The position numbers were made by a program, and so were the translations under genes. The notes beneath the pieces were generated by a model that saw only the letters and a list, made by a program, of their open reading frames with translations, searched no databases and was not told where the DNA came from. 64,000 nt of DNA from Blasia pusilla (Eukaryota; Marchantiophyta; Marchantiopsida; Blasiales). Positions 43,720-55,627 of the stretch are shown here, in pieces. The stretch spans positions 18,786,001 to 18,850,000 of the forward strand of contig CM114274.1 of NCBI GenBank assembly GCA_050084515.1, read 5' to 3'. Every line of letters begins with the position of its first letter. The first letter of the stretch is position 1.

Positions 43720-44289
43720 CTACAAAAATGAAGTTTTGATATATAGGGAGTTCTAATCTCCTTCTACTAGCTTAGAAAATCGACTCACAAGACTACCAGA
43801 GGGGAATTGAGTTTAATACAATTAAATCAAAAGCTTCGGACTAACACAAGGAAATTTCATTAGGAGCTTCGGACTAACACATGGAAATTTCAGAAGCTTG
43901 GAACCTAGGCTGTCAGGGCTGCGCAGCTCTTGTGAGGCATAGACCAGAGGAGCAAAAGCTCCAAGATCGGATGCCGTAGGGGTTCAAGGGAAAGGTGCGG
44001 CTGAAGTTCCACGCTCAAAGCTGAGTAATTGGCATCGCAAGTTCTACTTGAGAATGTGGCAGCAATGTTACGATCATAAGCACTCGGTAGCAAGATAGAG
44101 ACGCATGAGCAGTCGGCGGCAAGATAGAGATGCCATTGTGTGATCGCACATCTGCAAGATAGAGACGATGAGAAAAATGAAGTGACTCAAACCAACCTGA
44201 TACGGACCTGATACACGGACAATGACAAACGCGGTGACCGTATGGGAGAGGGAGGCAGTGACAACAAAAGACGGAAGCTGTAAAAGAGA
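43720..44289. other. No gene seen
   Basis: Sequence upstream of the hAT exon; short direct repeats (TTCGGACTAACACA twice near 43830-43880). It may be the element's first intron or leader. Confidence 0.35.
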
Positions 44290-44780
44290 CTCAAGTAAAA
44301 ATATGCACAATGCAAGAAACACAAAGACAAGCTGGATGCTTTAGTCTAGGGTTTTGTAAATATGCACAATGCAAGAAACACAAAGACAAGCCGGACGATA
44401 GTAGCCACACAATGCAAGAAACACAAAGCGAAGAGTAGGAAAATGAGCATCCGTGCAAAACCGAAGTCCTCAAACGCGAGAATCTAAAGATGAAAGCAAC
44501 AGAATCCCGCGTGGGATAGGGACAGAGGGACCGCAGTGACAGCAAGCCGAAAGCTGCAAACAAGACTCGAGGAGAAAGCCGCAAACAAGACCCAAGGAGA
44601 AAGCCGCAAGATAGTAGTAGCCACAATGCAAGAAAAATGAAACAAAGAGCACAAAGATGAGCGTCCCTGCAGGACGGAAGTCCCTCTACTTGAGAAAATC
44701 GTCGGAAATACAATGAAAGACAAAAGTGACACGACCCTAGACTAAAGCAAAACTTAGACAACAAAGACAAGCTGGATGCC
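44290..44780. repeat. Degenerate direct repeats
   Basis: ATGCACAATGCAAGAAACACAAAGACAAGC occurs at about 44303 and 44359, and shortened versions with TGCAAGAAA and a following (A/G)CGGAAGTCC box recur to 44700. Minus-strand frames across it are Cys/Leu/Ser-rich by-products of the repeat. Confidence 0.5.
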
Positions 44781-46762
44781 CGAGTCTATGAACTCCATTG
44801 TCTAGGCTCCACGAGAGTAAGCATACTCAACACTTTGAGCATGAGGCGAGCTAGAGAGACTCCTCAATCCGAGAAAATGAGAAAAAAAGCTTCAGCAGAG
44901 CTCGTCACCCTGAGTCCAAACTGAATAGTATAGTCAAGAAATGAGGCGTCGAGACTCAAGACTCCGAAGTTGCACAGGAAACGAAAATGAGAATGATAGA
45001 GAACCAGATCTTGGGCATGGAACAGCAGCGCTGCAACACTTCGGAGTCACTTGGGTCCTGGGAGTCGGAAGTGAAAGGCCACGAATGAGGCCTGGTTTGC
45101 ATGCGGTGGGGTCTCCACCCCACCGAAGGGCCCCTCCAAGGCGCCGTTGGGATCCAGTGGATTCCTGCCATCCGATGGAAGATCGGATGGTAGGAGTACA
45201 AAACCTAAGTGGGCAGGCCGTCCAACACTATCTGCCGGTTTTCCGGAAACTAATCTTCATGTCGTCCACATTCCGTTGCCCGGAAAGAAAGGGCCGGTTG
45301 AGTACTGGAGAGAGCCTCGTGCGCCTGCCAGTTTCCGTCCCAAAGTCACCGGGAATAGGTAGCTTTCCGGCATTACCTAATCGACCCCGCCAAGTGCCGG
45401 AATCAGGTCTATTTATGACGGAAATGCAACTGGGAAAAGCTAGTCCTTCACGGAAATTTCCAAATTTCACCGGCGAGGATTACTCACAACCCCGGATCTC
45501 CCCGTTCATTGGCCGGGACCCAACCTTGGGATTGTGCTTAACGCTTTGAAGGATGAACCATGACCATGACTTGAAAGTTGCGTTGTCGAAAGACCGTGTA
45601 AGTTTCCACAGTACGGAGTCACGAATCCAAGAGGAACTGGATTGAATTCCTGATAAAGGGGAAGATATCCAATAGATAAGGAATGGTTCTATAAGGAATG
45701 GTTTTAAGGAAACAATAATTTGAGCCATTTGGCGCATGTGCATTACAAAAGAGAAGTTTCTTATCCTTCAATCTGAAACTTTTTTTAATCATCTTTTCCC
45801 TTCTTAAATTGGGAAATGGAAATGTTCCTTTGGTTTTCCAACATGGATTTTTCCATTTATGAAGTAAAATTACTCTTATTATTTTGAAAATTATTTGGGT
45901 CTCACCACTATGCTATTCGTTCGCGTTATGTTTTGACCTAATGTTTTATTTTGTTTTACCAAAATGTAGCAAAAGTAGCTTCTCCCCTCCATCCCCTGGA
46001 AGATTTTAAATTCCTTGAGGAAGCTGTTTTATACATGATGCACAAAAGAACACGAAAGAGGGGGGAGATCAAGAAAATTTGAAAAGAGAATGCAGGTTTA
46101 AAAAATATATATTTCTATTAAGTTCATGTAGTAGCAAAATTAAAATAAGAACTAAATAGTGTAAGAGAACAAGTTTTGAACTAATCACTCATTGCATAAA
46201 TAATGTTGAACTTACAATGTGACCTCGTGGATCTTGTCACCATTCCCATGGAGCTTTAATGGAACTTCAACATGGAGAAAATCTTGGCATATGAGAACAC
46301 GCTACTTCTCAAATTACTTGAATATTTGACTACTTGGAAAATTAGGGGTGTGGAACTATTTTCTTCAACTTTACTAAGAGATTTTTTTTGCGTCAAGGTA
46401 TACAACACTGTGTTGCAAAATAGGATTAGATTAACCTAATAATATTCTATTCTGTAAACCAACTAAATCATATAAGTTTGACTCCTTTGACATCTACGTG
46501 GGGAACATCGATTTATGCTCCTCCATACAAGGGGGCCCTTTGGATTAATGTTGCAAAACAAGAAGTGGATGTGGAATGTTGATTCTAAGATGGAATATTA
46601 TTTTGGATTGATGAAAATATCCTTGAAATATCACCGACGCTTACCCCCACTCAAAACTTTGGTGAAGTCGTATGCAAAATTATCTTTTGTTGGAGACTAG
46701 ACTAACTCCAAAACCTATCAATTAGTCAACGCACAAACAAATGATATTGGATTTCTATGAGC
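44781..46762. other. No gene seen
   Basis: A GC-richer part (44940-45560) with a small hairpin GGTGGGGTCTCCACCCCACC near 45108, then AT-rich DNA. The plus frame 44941-45549 is opposed by similar minus frames and resembles no known protein. Confidence 0.4.
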
Positions 46763-46842
46763 TTGGTGGCAGCATGAAACATTAAGTTATATGCTAGGGG
46801 ATGTCACCTAGCATATAACTTAATGTTTCATGCTGCCACCAA
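46763..46842. repeat. Perfect 36-bp inverted repeat with 8-nt loop
   Basis: 46763-46798 and 46807-46842 are exactly complementary around the loop GGATGTCA. Every base pair was checked by eye. It would form a very stable RNA hairpin on either strand. No open frame depends on it. Confidence 0.9.
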
Positions 46843-47612
46843 ACTCTCCTATACATCATGTGCGACTGCAAACTATAATTTAGACCCTATTTTTTTCGAG
46901 GATTTTTTATTCCCTTCCCAACATTAGAATTTACTTTTTTTTTCAATATTAATATCCCTTTAGTTATTACCATTATTCCAAAAGTAAACCCCTTACATGT
47001 TAATTAGGAAATTGTTACAAGGCAACGAGAAAGCCAACACAAGATGATGATAGCGATGATTTCATTGCTTTGAGATTAAAAAGAGAGGGTGATGGATGAA
47101 TGAATGAAGGAGCTTCCCCAATGGAAGAAGAAGACTCCACAGTCTCGGCCCAAATTTAGGGGGTAAAAAAGCAAAGAGGTATTTGCTTAATAAGAAACTT
47201 TCATTTCTTTTTACTTCTTAGCTTTGCTTCTTGGTTAGCGAATATCTAGGTCTAATTCCTTCCTTAGAAACATTTAATTGGAGACATGTTTAATCTATTT
47301 TCTCTCTTCTGAAATCCCACTCAAGCTGATGTACTGCATCGGCGGCTGATTTGCAGATTGGCGGCTAATCACAAAGAAGCAAAGTTTAGGGTTGCTTGAC
47401 TTGTAGAAGTGATTACTTCTCCTTAGTGCTCCTTGGTGCATGTCTTCATCCACATGAGAAAAAAAATCCATGTACAGTATCCAATCCGTAGAAGGAAAGT
47501 ACAACGACAAAGTAGTTGGAAAAATAGTTGCCAAAATGGCCGTCCTGGCACATTGATCACGCCAAAACACCCTAGTGGCCGACGGCTAAAATTTGTGTGT
47601 GATTGAAATAAA
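46843..47612. other. AT-rich, no gene seen
   Basis: Near 47335-47590 there are several GGCGGCTAAT or GGCCGTCC-type boxes, like those in the tandem array at 37654-38480 but scattered and on either strand. Confidence 0.35.
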
Positions 47613-47826
47613 AATACTTACATATGGGATTAAAGTTGCACCAACCACGGGAAATGTTGTTGAATCATCCTCTTGCTTCATTCTTGCTGCAACTCTTGAA
47701 GAGACCTGCGAGGGAAATTCGAAACCCTCACACGTCTCTTCAAGAGTTGCAACAAGAGTGAAGCAAGAGGATGATTCAACAACATTGCCCGTGGTTGGTG
47801 CAACTTCAATCCCAAATATAAGTATT
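47613..47826. repeat. 102-bp near-perfect foldback (MITE or young hairpin RNA locus)
   Basis: 47613-47714 pairs with 47725-47826 around a 10-nt loop. Only about seven mismatches (for example 47621, 47624, 47632, 47652, 47687, 47706 and 47709) and one G-U pair occur. Stems of this length and quality are typical of foldback elements or of MIRNA genes freshly born by inverted duplication. Confidence 0.85.
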
Positions 47827-47989
47827 GTAGCTGACCTTCAAGCTTTCGAAGGTTTATTGTCCAATATTTCCAATAAATTTTATGTACGGTGCTAGAAGAT
47901 ATGCTTATCCACATCGCATTCTTGGATGGGAATGTGTATGTAGTATACACAAGCTCCAGCCGACATCCGTAAGGACATCAAGATCTTAG

Positions 47990-48540
47990 ATTCTAGAGAA
48001 TCATTACATATTGAGGTAATCATCAATGGCTAAACCCTGCAACCTTCTGAGCAAAAGTATTTAAGTTTCATTTTGATCCTAATTCTTGAACTTGTGTTTG
48101 GGATTCTCATATGTTTTCTTCCATGCCGATTCCAAATGCGCCTTCTCAACCTCGACGGGAAAATTTGGCCATCTTCCGTTTGGGTATTACAGAAATAGAG
48201 CATGTCCATGAGATTTGTCGGCTTCTTGGCAAGGTTACATGTGGACAAAGTCTCTGTCTGTGGACATGTCCATGTCCGTGGACTTACGTCCGTCCTATGG
48301 AAGGACTTGTCCATATGGGCCCCACCTTTCCCTTCTTTCTCATTCCCCTTACTTGCCTTCGTGTTCCATTCTCCCCCATTTCTTCCTCCCTCCACCTCCA
48401 CTCCCACTTCCCTTATTGCTGCTCTCATCCTTGCCTTGCATTCCATCATGGACTAAAAGTATGGGTCCCACCTCTTGGAACTTATGTCTATGGACATGTC
48501 GTGACTTGTCCGTTCTAAGAAAGGACTTGTCCGTTTTTGT
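47990..48540. repeat. Short GGACATGTCC / GGACTTGTCC repeats
   Basis: Boxes such as GTGGACATGTCCATGTCCGTGGAC and GGAAGGACTTGTCC near 48235-48310 recur as GGACATGTCGTGACTTGTCC and AAGGACTTGTCCG near 48490-48535. They could be subterminal repeats of a DNA transposon. Confidence 0.35.
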
Positions 48541-48546
48541 GCAACC

Positions 48547-49068
48547 ATGCTTCTTGGGGATGAAATTTGTGGCACACCCGTAGCTCCAAAGAATATTGAA
48601 GGTGGGAAGGAGTCCCTGGTTGAAGAGATTGAGGGTGAACACATGTGTGAGATGGGTGTTATTGATACACAAAAGGTGATAGATGAGGTCATCAAGGGCA
48701 TCTTGAAAGAACTGAATAGTGGTGAAAGCAAGCAGACGGACGACCTAGATGTGCATGTGGTTTATTTGGCCGACAGTGAGGCAGGGGACCATGAAAAGAA
48801 AGAGGGTATGTCTCCTAAGTTGGCCGCCAATCACACTCAAACAGACCCACAACAATCACCTATACATGTTCATGGAATGAAGAGTGCACATCATGAATGG
48901 AACGACAATCGACACGATGGTATTGATGGCTTGGATTGGCCATCATTTGGGAGCATGGTTGAGTGGAACACTCAGAAGCTTGCTGGTTGGGATGTGCTAA
49001 ATGTTTCTCAATACAGGCCTTCACAACGCGGTAGGGACTCACCTCGCACACAAAGGAAAGGCATATAA
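48547..49068 (+). CDS. Unrecognised 173-residue ORF
   Basis: An uninterrupted frame with natural-looking composition: EEIEGEHMCEMGVIDTQKVI, VIKGILKELNSGES, then a His/Asp-rich part (NRHDGIDGLDWPSFGSMVEW) and a basic end. No family recognised. Broken coding traces follow to 49440 (VVINCMRQTNIVFTVDQKLQ). It may be a transposon gene cut by the LTR at 49448. Confidence 0.3.
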   Translation: MLLGDEICGTPVAPKNIEGGKESLVEEIEGEHMCEMGVIDTQKVIDEVIKGILKELNSGESKQTDDLDVHVVYLADSEAGDHEKKEGMSPKLAANHTQTDPQQSPIHVHGMKSAHHEWNDNRHDGIDGLDWPSFGSMVEWNTQKLAGWDVLNVSQYRPSQRGRDSPRTQRKGI

Positions 49069-49447
49069 GAGACTCCAATGAAGAATCCTTCCAAAAGTGG
49101 TGAAGGGAACATGGCGGGCGGAGAGGGATTTTCTCAACAACATCAGGGAATAGGGGGCTTGTCGTGGTGGATTTAGACGCTCAAACCAATGAAAAGTGTC
49201 TTGTGGAGTGAGATATTCAAACGGTCAAACAGATGATGGTCACCCGAGGCTCTCAAACAATGGATCTGGTGGTCATAAACTGCATGAGGCAGACAAATAT
49301 TGTCTTCACAGTAGATCAGAAATTGCAAAACAGATAGTATGCCCGAGGTGCATAGGATGAGCCTCTTATGCCTTACAGAGTTTGTATACCATGTTGACAC
49401 CTATGTGTAGATAGAGGACTCCGCGTGGTGGATGAATCACGTTGACT

Positions 49448-50718
49448 TGTCGAGAGCCTTTCTTCGAGTAAGGGCGGACCTTATAATTGCAATAGACGTG
49501 GTTGATGCAAGTCAAACTCTATAAGAAGTTTTTTTTTCATTACAGGATTATTACGTAAACCCTCCATTCTCTCACGGGAGGAATCACGAATGGTAGTGCC
49601 AAGACGATCACTTCTTCATAACATGGAACCCAAAAATTCCTAACTATGAAGTCCCTGTAAATTACTTTACTTTTGTACACAAGGAAAATAGCACAACTAG
49701 TATTAAAACCTACTCGAATAGGCCTATTGACGTCCATGGATTGCTATATAAGGACATACAAAGTACAATTCCATGTCCTTTCGTACGTGATTATATGAAG
49801 AATCACCGGAGTTGAAGATTACATGACTTGGTTCATGAACGCCTCCCCAAAGTGATAAACTAGATAGCGAGTGAACCAGTGCCTATCTACAAAGAGAATC
49901 TTGACGCGATGCGGGTTAAGGAAAGAAAAATCGAGCACAACTCGTGCTCCAACCCTATCCATACTTGACTGAAATCTTCTACTCTCGTCTCGAATGGGTT
50001 TGGCGGAGTTGCTTTCCCAAGAGGGGTAATCCACTCTCATTGGGAAATTTTCAAGCCAAACCATCCACTATTTCTGGTATAACTTAACTCTTCTAAGGTG
50101 ACAAGTCTCTCATCTCCACACATACCACACTTTAGAATCCTCTTGAAGAATAGACCATGGTCAAGTTACTCTCCCAAGAGGGATAATCCACTCTCATTGG
50201 AAGAGCAAGCAATCCCAAAGCCATCCATTCAAGAGTGACACGAAAAACTCAAGATGTGAAGTAGAAGATGATGAACCCTTGAAGGTCCCTCCTCTTTATA
50301 TACTCACAAGGGATACACAAGAATAAGAAATATGGTTAATCTTATCTTGTGCCACATGTCTTCCTCTCAAGGTTTAACCAATCATATTTTGACACAAGTA
50401 GATAACATGTTATCTCTTCCAAAATATCCTCTTTTACTCACTTCATATCTTCCAAACTACCCCACTACCTTAGCCACCAACCAAGACTAGTTTTGCTTTT
50501 CTTTCGTTAAAGCACCAACCCCACTACTTTACTTTTATAATCCCATCTTTTATTTATTACCTCTTTTCCTAAAGTTGGGCCCGTACAAATGAGCAAGCCT
50601 AAAGAGGTTCAACATTGGAATTTCATTTTCCTAGGCTAATTTACTTAATACTACTAAAAATCTCTCTAACGCTTAATGATAGAGGAGTTTACATAGTGGG
50701 TGATTTTAATATACGACA
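49448..50718 (-). mobile_element. Second copy of the TGTCG...CGACA LTR
   Basis: The reverse complement matches 16802-18063 over its whole length, including the twin GAGAGTGGAT-A-CCCCTCTTGGGA boxes and the TATATAAA box (50295-50302). It starts and ends with the same TGTCG/CGACA inverted repeat. Flanks read GACT and ACTT, so no clear target duplication remains. It is solo; no internal retroelement sequence is attached. Confidence 0.7.
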
Positions 50719-51039
50719 ACTTATGGGTAAAAGCGCATGGAACGTTACCACCCTGAGGAGCTTTCCAAAAAACATCATCAAGTGAAAAAGGGATGGTACC
50801 CAAAGGTGACAATGTAAGTTTGGACCAAAATGAAGATGCGCGACCACCAACCGCGGTAAGTTGTAGCACACATTCTCAAAAAAATTGTGTTAATTGGTAG
50901 TTCCACACCTAGTTGCTAACTAGCCGGTTGTGCTACATCCGGTTGTGCAAGTACAAGCAATATGCTTCAAAAGCTTATGACCAACTATGTCAGAAACTAG
51001 TGTTTGTGATTCATTGTATTTGCAAATCTATGTATTGAG

Positions 51040-52100
51040 CTCATGCGGCGGCTATTCACACATTGATGGATATTCAAAGGTAGTTGCTTAAACAATGGAG
51101 ACTAATTTAATCTTGTTTAAATTTCAGAGGTGAAATTACCAACACGTACATTTTTCCTTTCTATTTGCAGGGAGTTGCGGGAGAAGGTCACACTGAAGTA
51201 TTGGGGGGATGGCATTAGGATTTATAATTGATGAGAATTATCCAATAGTGGATGAACCACTTGGGAATGCCAGCGGAGGATGTCGTCCACTTGGAGTGTT
51301 GGGATGAGAAAATCCATCGGTTTGAACGAACATTAACTAGAGTAGACAAATACGTGGAAGTTTTGGGACCATAAGCACACATTACTGATATCCAAAAGGG
51401 CATATCTCCTCCAAAAGTTAGTAGTATCAAGATATGACAACAACATTGGATGGAAGGAGGCATTGCGTAGAGTATCAGCCTTGCAAGAATCGACATCGAC
51501 AAATTTAAAGTTCATTCACGACCTTTTGAGTAGGCTGGGTGTGCCATTGGTGGGCTTGGATGAAGCATCATATTTGGCTAAGGCACTAGTGGCTATTGTT
51601 GATTTGCAATGATTGGAATGTACAAGTCCGAAGGTGTAATGAATTTTTATTTATTTTCCAAGCTTGTTTTAATTACCACATTGTTTGAAAATCATCCTTC
51701 ATGTCATGAACCTTCATGCTTGTATGTATTTCACTTGCTGGATTTTGGAGGACGGATGTTAGTCGTTGAGAGGTTGGTAGTCACCATCCTTCACAATGGA
51801 ATTTCTAGACACAAAACGGTGGCTATTTACAGAGCGACGGCTATTCACAACTTGGCTGCTATTTACTAATCAGTGACTATTCACACGCCTGCTACAATGC
51901 TTCCATTGCAATTTTGGAAATTCGTCTTAAGAAAAAATGTATAGGAAAAGTTTTCAACTTCTTAGTTGTCTTAATTACCGTAGTGTGTGAAAAGGATCTT
52001 CATGTGATGAAAATCCATGATTATTTCTAAACCAGCGGCTATTCGCTGCCCGACTGCTATTCACAGCGTGGCTACTATTTATAGACCGGCGTGCAATCTC
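51040..52100 (+). repeat. Scattered CGGCTATT boxes
   Basis: GCGGCTATTCACA, GACGGCTATTCACA, GGCTGCTATTTAC, GCGGCTATTCGC and similar boxes occur at 51048, 51824-51900 and 52030-52085. They are the reverse complement of the AATAGCCGC boxes in the array at 37654-38480. Confidence 0.45.
51170..51612 (+). pseudogene. Unrecognised broken coding segment
   Basis: Pieces of frame shift between phases: HLECWDEKIHRFERTLTRV then YVEVLGP, and YDNNIGWKEALRRVSALQES then LLSRLGVPLVGLDEASYLAK, ending at TGA 51610. Composition looks coding but no family is recognised. Probably a decayed transposon gene. Confidence 0.25.
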
Positions 52101-52362
52101 CAAATCTCCGCCAAAGAATGTGGCGAGACATTTTGCCATTGCCTACGATTATAGTAGTAGCCGATCATACAATAACTTCAATCATTTAACAAAACATTGA
52201 TTTTTATTTCTTGAAGAACGTCAATATTATTGGTATGACATGAACTCCACTAAATTTTGGATTCACTTATAGCAAACTTCAGCGATGCTTACAAAGACCT
52301 ATTAGCCATCTCACATGCACCAAGTCTATCATTTAATCTCTCGATTTTGGCTGATATTTGTT

Positions 52363-53030
52363 TCAATGTTCTTCCCACTTCGCCCAAGGTTGCACATGCA
52401 CATGGAGTTCTTTCCTAGTGCGCGAAGAGGTGCACTCTTGCTTTGTGGATAAAAGTCCACATTTATCCGCCGTCTGCTTGCAACCTTTGAGATTTAGATG
52501 GGTCGTCGAATCTTCAAGACAAACTATTGCAGTACTATCCTCAATATCTTCATTCAGGGATGAATCTCCAACGTTTAAAACAACTGGAAGGGATGTGGAT
52601 GGTGATGGTACACGCCTCTTGGCTCCATTAACAACTCTTTCCAATGCACTAGCTTTATGCTCCACAATCAACCTCCAAAAAATGGCGGATTGTATCTTCA
52701 CATGAGATACCTGTTGCTCTATGGGCATACGTTCAAAATCTATAGCAGTCACTCCCATAAGTGAATCACCACTCTGCCATATAATATATTTTGGGAGATA
52801 ATGTTTTTGGTGAGTCATATGATCTATGCCATCAAAGACTGTGCATTGCAAAAATAACTTCCATCTGTGAACAAAGCCTTGTTCACTGCACACATGATCG
52901 ATGCGTCCTTTGTTGACACTCCGAGGTCCGACAGTTCAGCTACATTCACCACTACTCCTATCCTTCCTCTCTTTGGTTTCCCACCATTTTCAATATAAAC
53001 GTCAACTGTGGTGTATACTCTGCAATGCAA
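52363..53030 (-). pseudogene. Unrecognised minus-strand coding remnant
   Basis: The frame 53030-52824 (VYTTVDVYIENGGKPKRGRI, VAELSDLGVSTKDAS) shifts near 52830 into 52820-52363 (HLPKYIIWQSGDSLMG-like, RLIVEHKASALERV, SLNEDIEDSTAIVCLEDSTT). The two parts read as one protein with a shift or small intron. No family recognised; transposon origin likely from the setting. Confidence 0.3.
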
Positions 53031-53039
53031 TAAAAAACG

Positions 53040-54189
53040 CTTGGTAGAACATTAACCGGATTTTCCGATAAGTATTATGGCCTTGAAGGACTGTATCATC
53101 CAAGGGCCACTAGAGTAATGTAATTGGGGAGGGGTCCGCTTGGGCAAGCAAGCGATGAAGCGTCTTCTTGAATTGAAATGCTCGAGAAGAGGAAAAATGG
53201 CATCAAGGATTACTAAATTTTGCTTTGGATGGAAAATGCGCGTGGAATAGGTGAACGATTCATATGTGACAAGTTACTATAGGCCTACATCAGTGTAATA
53301 TTGGGTTGATTTTGCATCACTTTGTGACCTCTTATTTTTAATATTGTAAGCGATATCCGCGGACTTAAATCTGCCGAGGTAGATTAAATAATATCTTGTG
53401 CTTGAGTTGGAAGAGTAAGAAACTTGTTATCACTAAGCTAATGTGAACAAGATTGGTTCATGTGAGAATAAACGCCATCACTTAATTCAAAGAGCCTATT
53501 AATATACTGTCCATTGGAATTGGGATGGAGTGGGAAGAAGGAAATAAGCAAGACAACATTTGAGGTGCAGAGAATTCCATGTTATACCTGAAAGGTAAGA
53601 GAATTACAAAAAAGAAGCGGGCTGGTTGAGAGTACGCCTCAGAATTTTCATTGCTTAACAATTGCTGCAAAATATCCAAGAAAATGTTGGATTACACTAA
53701 CATCGGAGAAGGGATTGGATGATGGGAGCCTGAAGATTAAGCTTGGGATCATCCTTAATATAGACCAGAACACTATAAAGAAGTCGCTAAAATGAGAACT
53801 AGCAACCACTAGTTGCTTCTTCATATTATTCAACTTAGCCAGATGTGCCCTATTGGCATCTTGCTCAAGCTGCAAGACATTTGTGAGTACAAATTTTTTT
53901 TGGCATGTGCACTCTGTGATCTTCAGCCCGGTGTAAGGCTGAGTGAATAGAATCATAGTCATATCTTGGGACTGTGGCAGGTGGGGTGATCCCACTTGGC
54001 ACCATCTCTAGTTCATCCTTGATGATATGAATCAACATCATGAATGGCTGCCCAAGCCTACATAAAAAAATTCAGAATTCAGATTGAGGCCTGATCAACA
54101 AGGAAGAATTGAACAAGCTTCATGGGACAATGTAGCAGATAAATAGGAATGAATGCATAAGAAGCTATACTCATGAAGGTGCAAAGATT
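53040..54189. other. No convincing gene
   Basis: AT-rich. The minus frame 53995-53648 (LQLEQDANRAHLAKLNNMKK) has some coding character but stands alone. Confidence 0.3.
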
Positions 54190-54375
54190 GAACAAGAGTC
54201 TGGAATATATAATAGAATGAAAATAAAATCCATCTTTACACTTCAATCAGATTTAGATGGTATGTGAATGCATAAGGTAATCGGTAGGAAAGATCAATCC
54301 AAAATATGAAAAGGATCAACAACATCATTAGTGAAATAGATGAATGCGCAAGTATGTAGAGCGACGACAAAACCA

Positions 54376-54412
<37 letters not shown>

Positions 54413-54541
54413 TGACCAACGAGATGACTATGGATATGAAGGTAGAGAAATGAAATCCATAGATGACCAATGTTGATACCTTCATCCATGGATATCTATA
54501 TATTTTATTTTCATTCTCTTCTATATTCCAGACTCTTGTTC
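54190..54541. repeat. MITE-like block with 40-bp inverted ends and a (TA)n core
   Basis: GAACAAGAGTCTGGAATATA...AAATAAAAT at 54190-54229 is matched in reverse complement at 54502-54541. The inner ~270 bp hold a (AT)15 run at 54378-54408. A TAGAGAAATGAAATCCATAGATGACCAA block is repeated at about 54442 and, just outside, at 54570. Confidence 0.5.
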
Positions 54542-54639
54542 CAAATAACAACAATGCTGGGAATGAAGGTAGAGAAATGAAATCCATAGATGACCAACAA
54601 GGAATGAATAACATTAAAATGTACATACCATTCATATCT

Positions 54640-55627
54640 TGATCTTTTTGAGACTATTGTGTAGAAAAAAAATCACAAGCCTGGGTATTTTGAACAACAG
54701 TAGTAAGGCCATAAACAATATGTTGAGTAGATGTTGTAGGATGAATGGTAATATCAGAGGGCAGAATTATGACATCATTGAAATCAGGCAAAGTAGGAAA
54801 AAAAAGCTAGGATTGTCAACAACAGTAGGGAGAGGTTCAAATTTTGGCAGCTGGCTAGAATCCTGTGCTCACTTCATGTAGTCTATGAGATGAATTTCTC
54901 TACCATAAGTTAAATCTAGCAACATGGTAAGTGGTAAGTGCATATGTTGTCTTAAGACATGTGCGCAACTACCTAATATCGCCGTACACAAGGTTGAACA
55001 TTCTAGCTACATCTTTCCGCGTCAATGAAATCTCCTTGAAATCAACATTTTTGAACCGAAGAACTTCCTTCTACATGTCTGGTGTATAATGACCAGAAAC
55101 TGTAAGTAAGAAGTTTAAGGCCTCAAATGGTGAACATAATGTACCAAAGTGAAAAATATGTCCAAAAGGTGAAAAATGTACCTAAAGCTAGTGCATCCTT
55201 ATTGAGCCTACGGAACTTAGCATCCCAAAGCTAACCTTGGCTAATAACGGTTTGAATTTTCCTTCTTGTTACACCATGTTCCCATAATGCAAGAACCATG
55301 CCTAAGTAGTCCATGTACTTGATCTAGTTATCACTAGGGAAAATGTTTCATGCTCATACAATGGAAGTTGTCCACTTGAGACTTGCTAAGGTGCCGCCCT
55401 TGCACTACAACCTCTGCTGAAGGTACTCTAAGAAGACTTGCTTGAATGAGGACTGCAAGATTGTGGAGGTAAAGTGGAAGAAAATCTATTAGCAAGTCTG
55501 TCCAAAAACAACAAATTCGACGTGACGTAGCCTATCCGGTATTCTAAGTTGGGCACATTTCTTAAGCGTGGACAACATTACATATGCTTAATCAATTGCA
55601 AAAATGGATCTAACAACAAGAAGACAA
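54640..55627. other. No gene seen
   Basis: AT-rich sequence with short frames only (for example 54639-54881 plus); nothing recognisable on either strand. Confidence 0.4.

Noticed and set aside
44291-44770. 159-residue minus-strand Cys/Leu/Ser-rich frame resembling a membrane protein
   Set aside because: It lies across direct repeats (TGCAAGAAACACAAAG units), and all three minus frames give similar hydrophobic translations. It is a repeat by-product.
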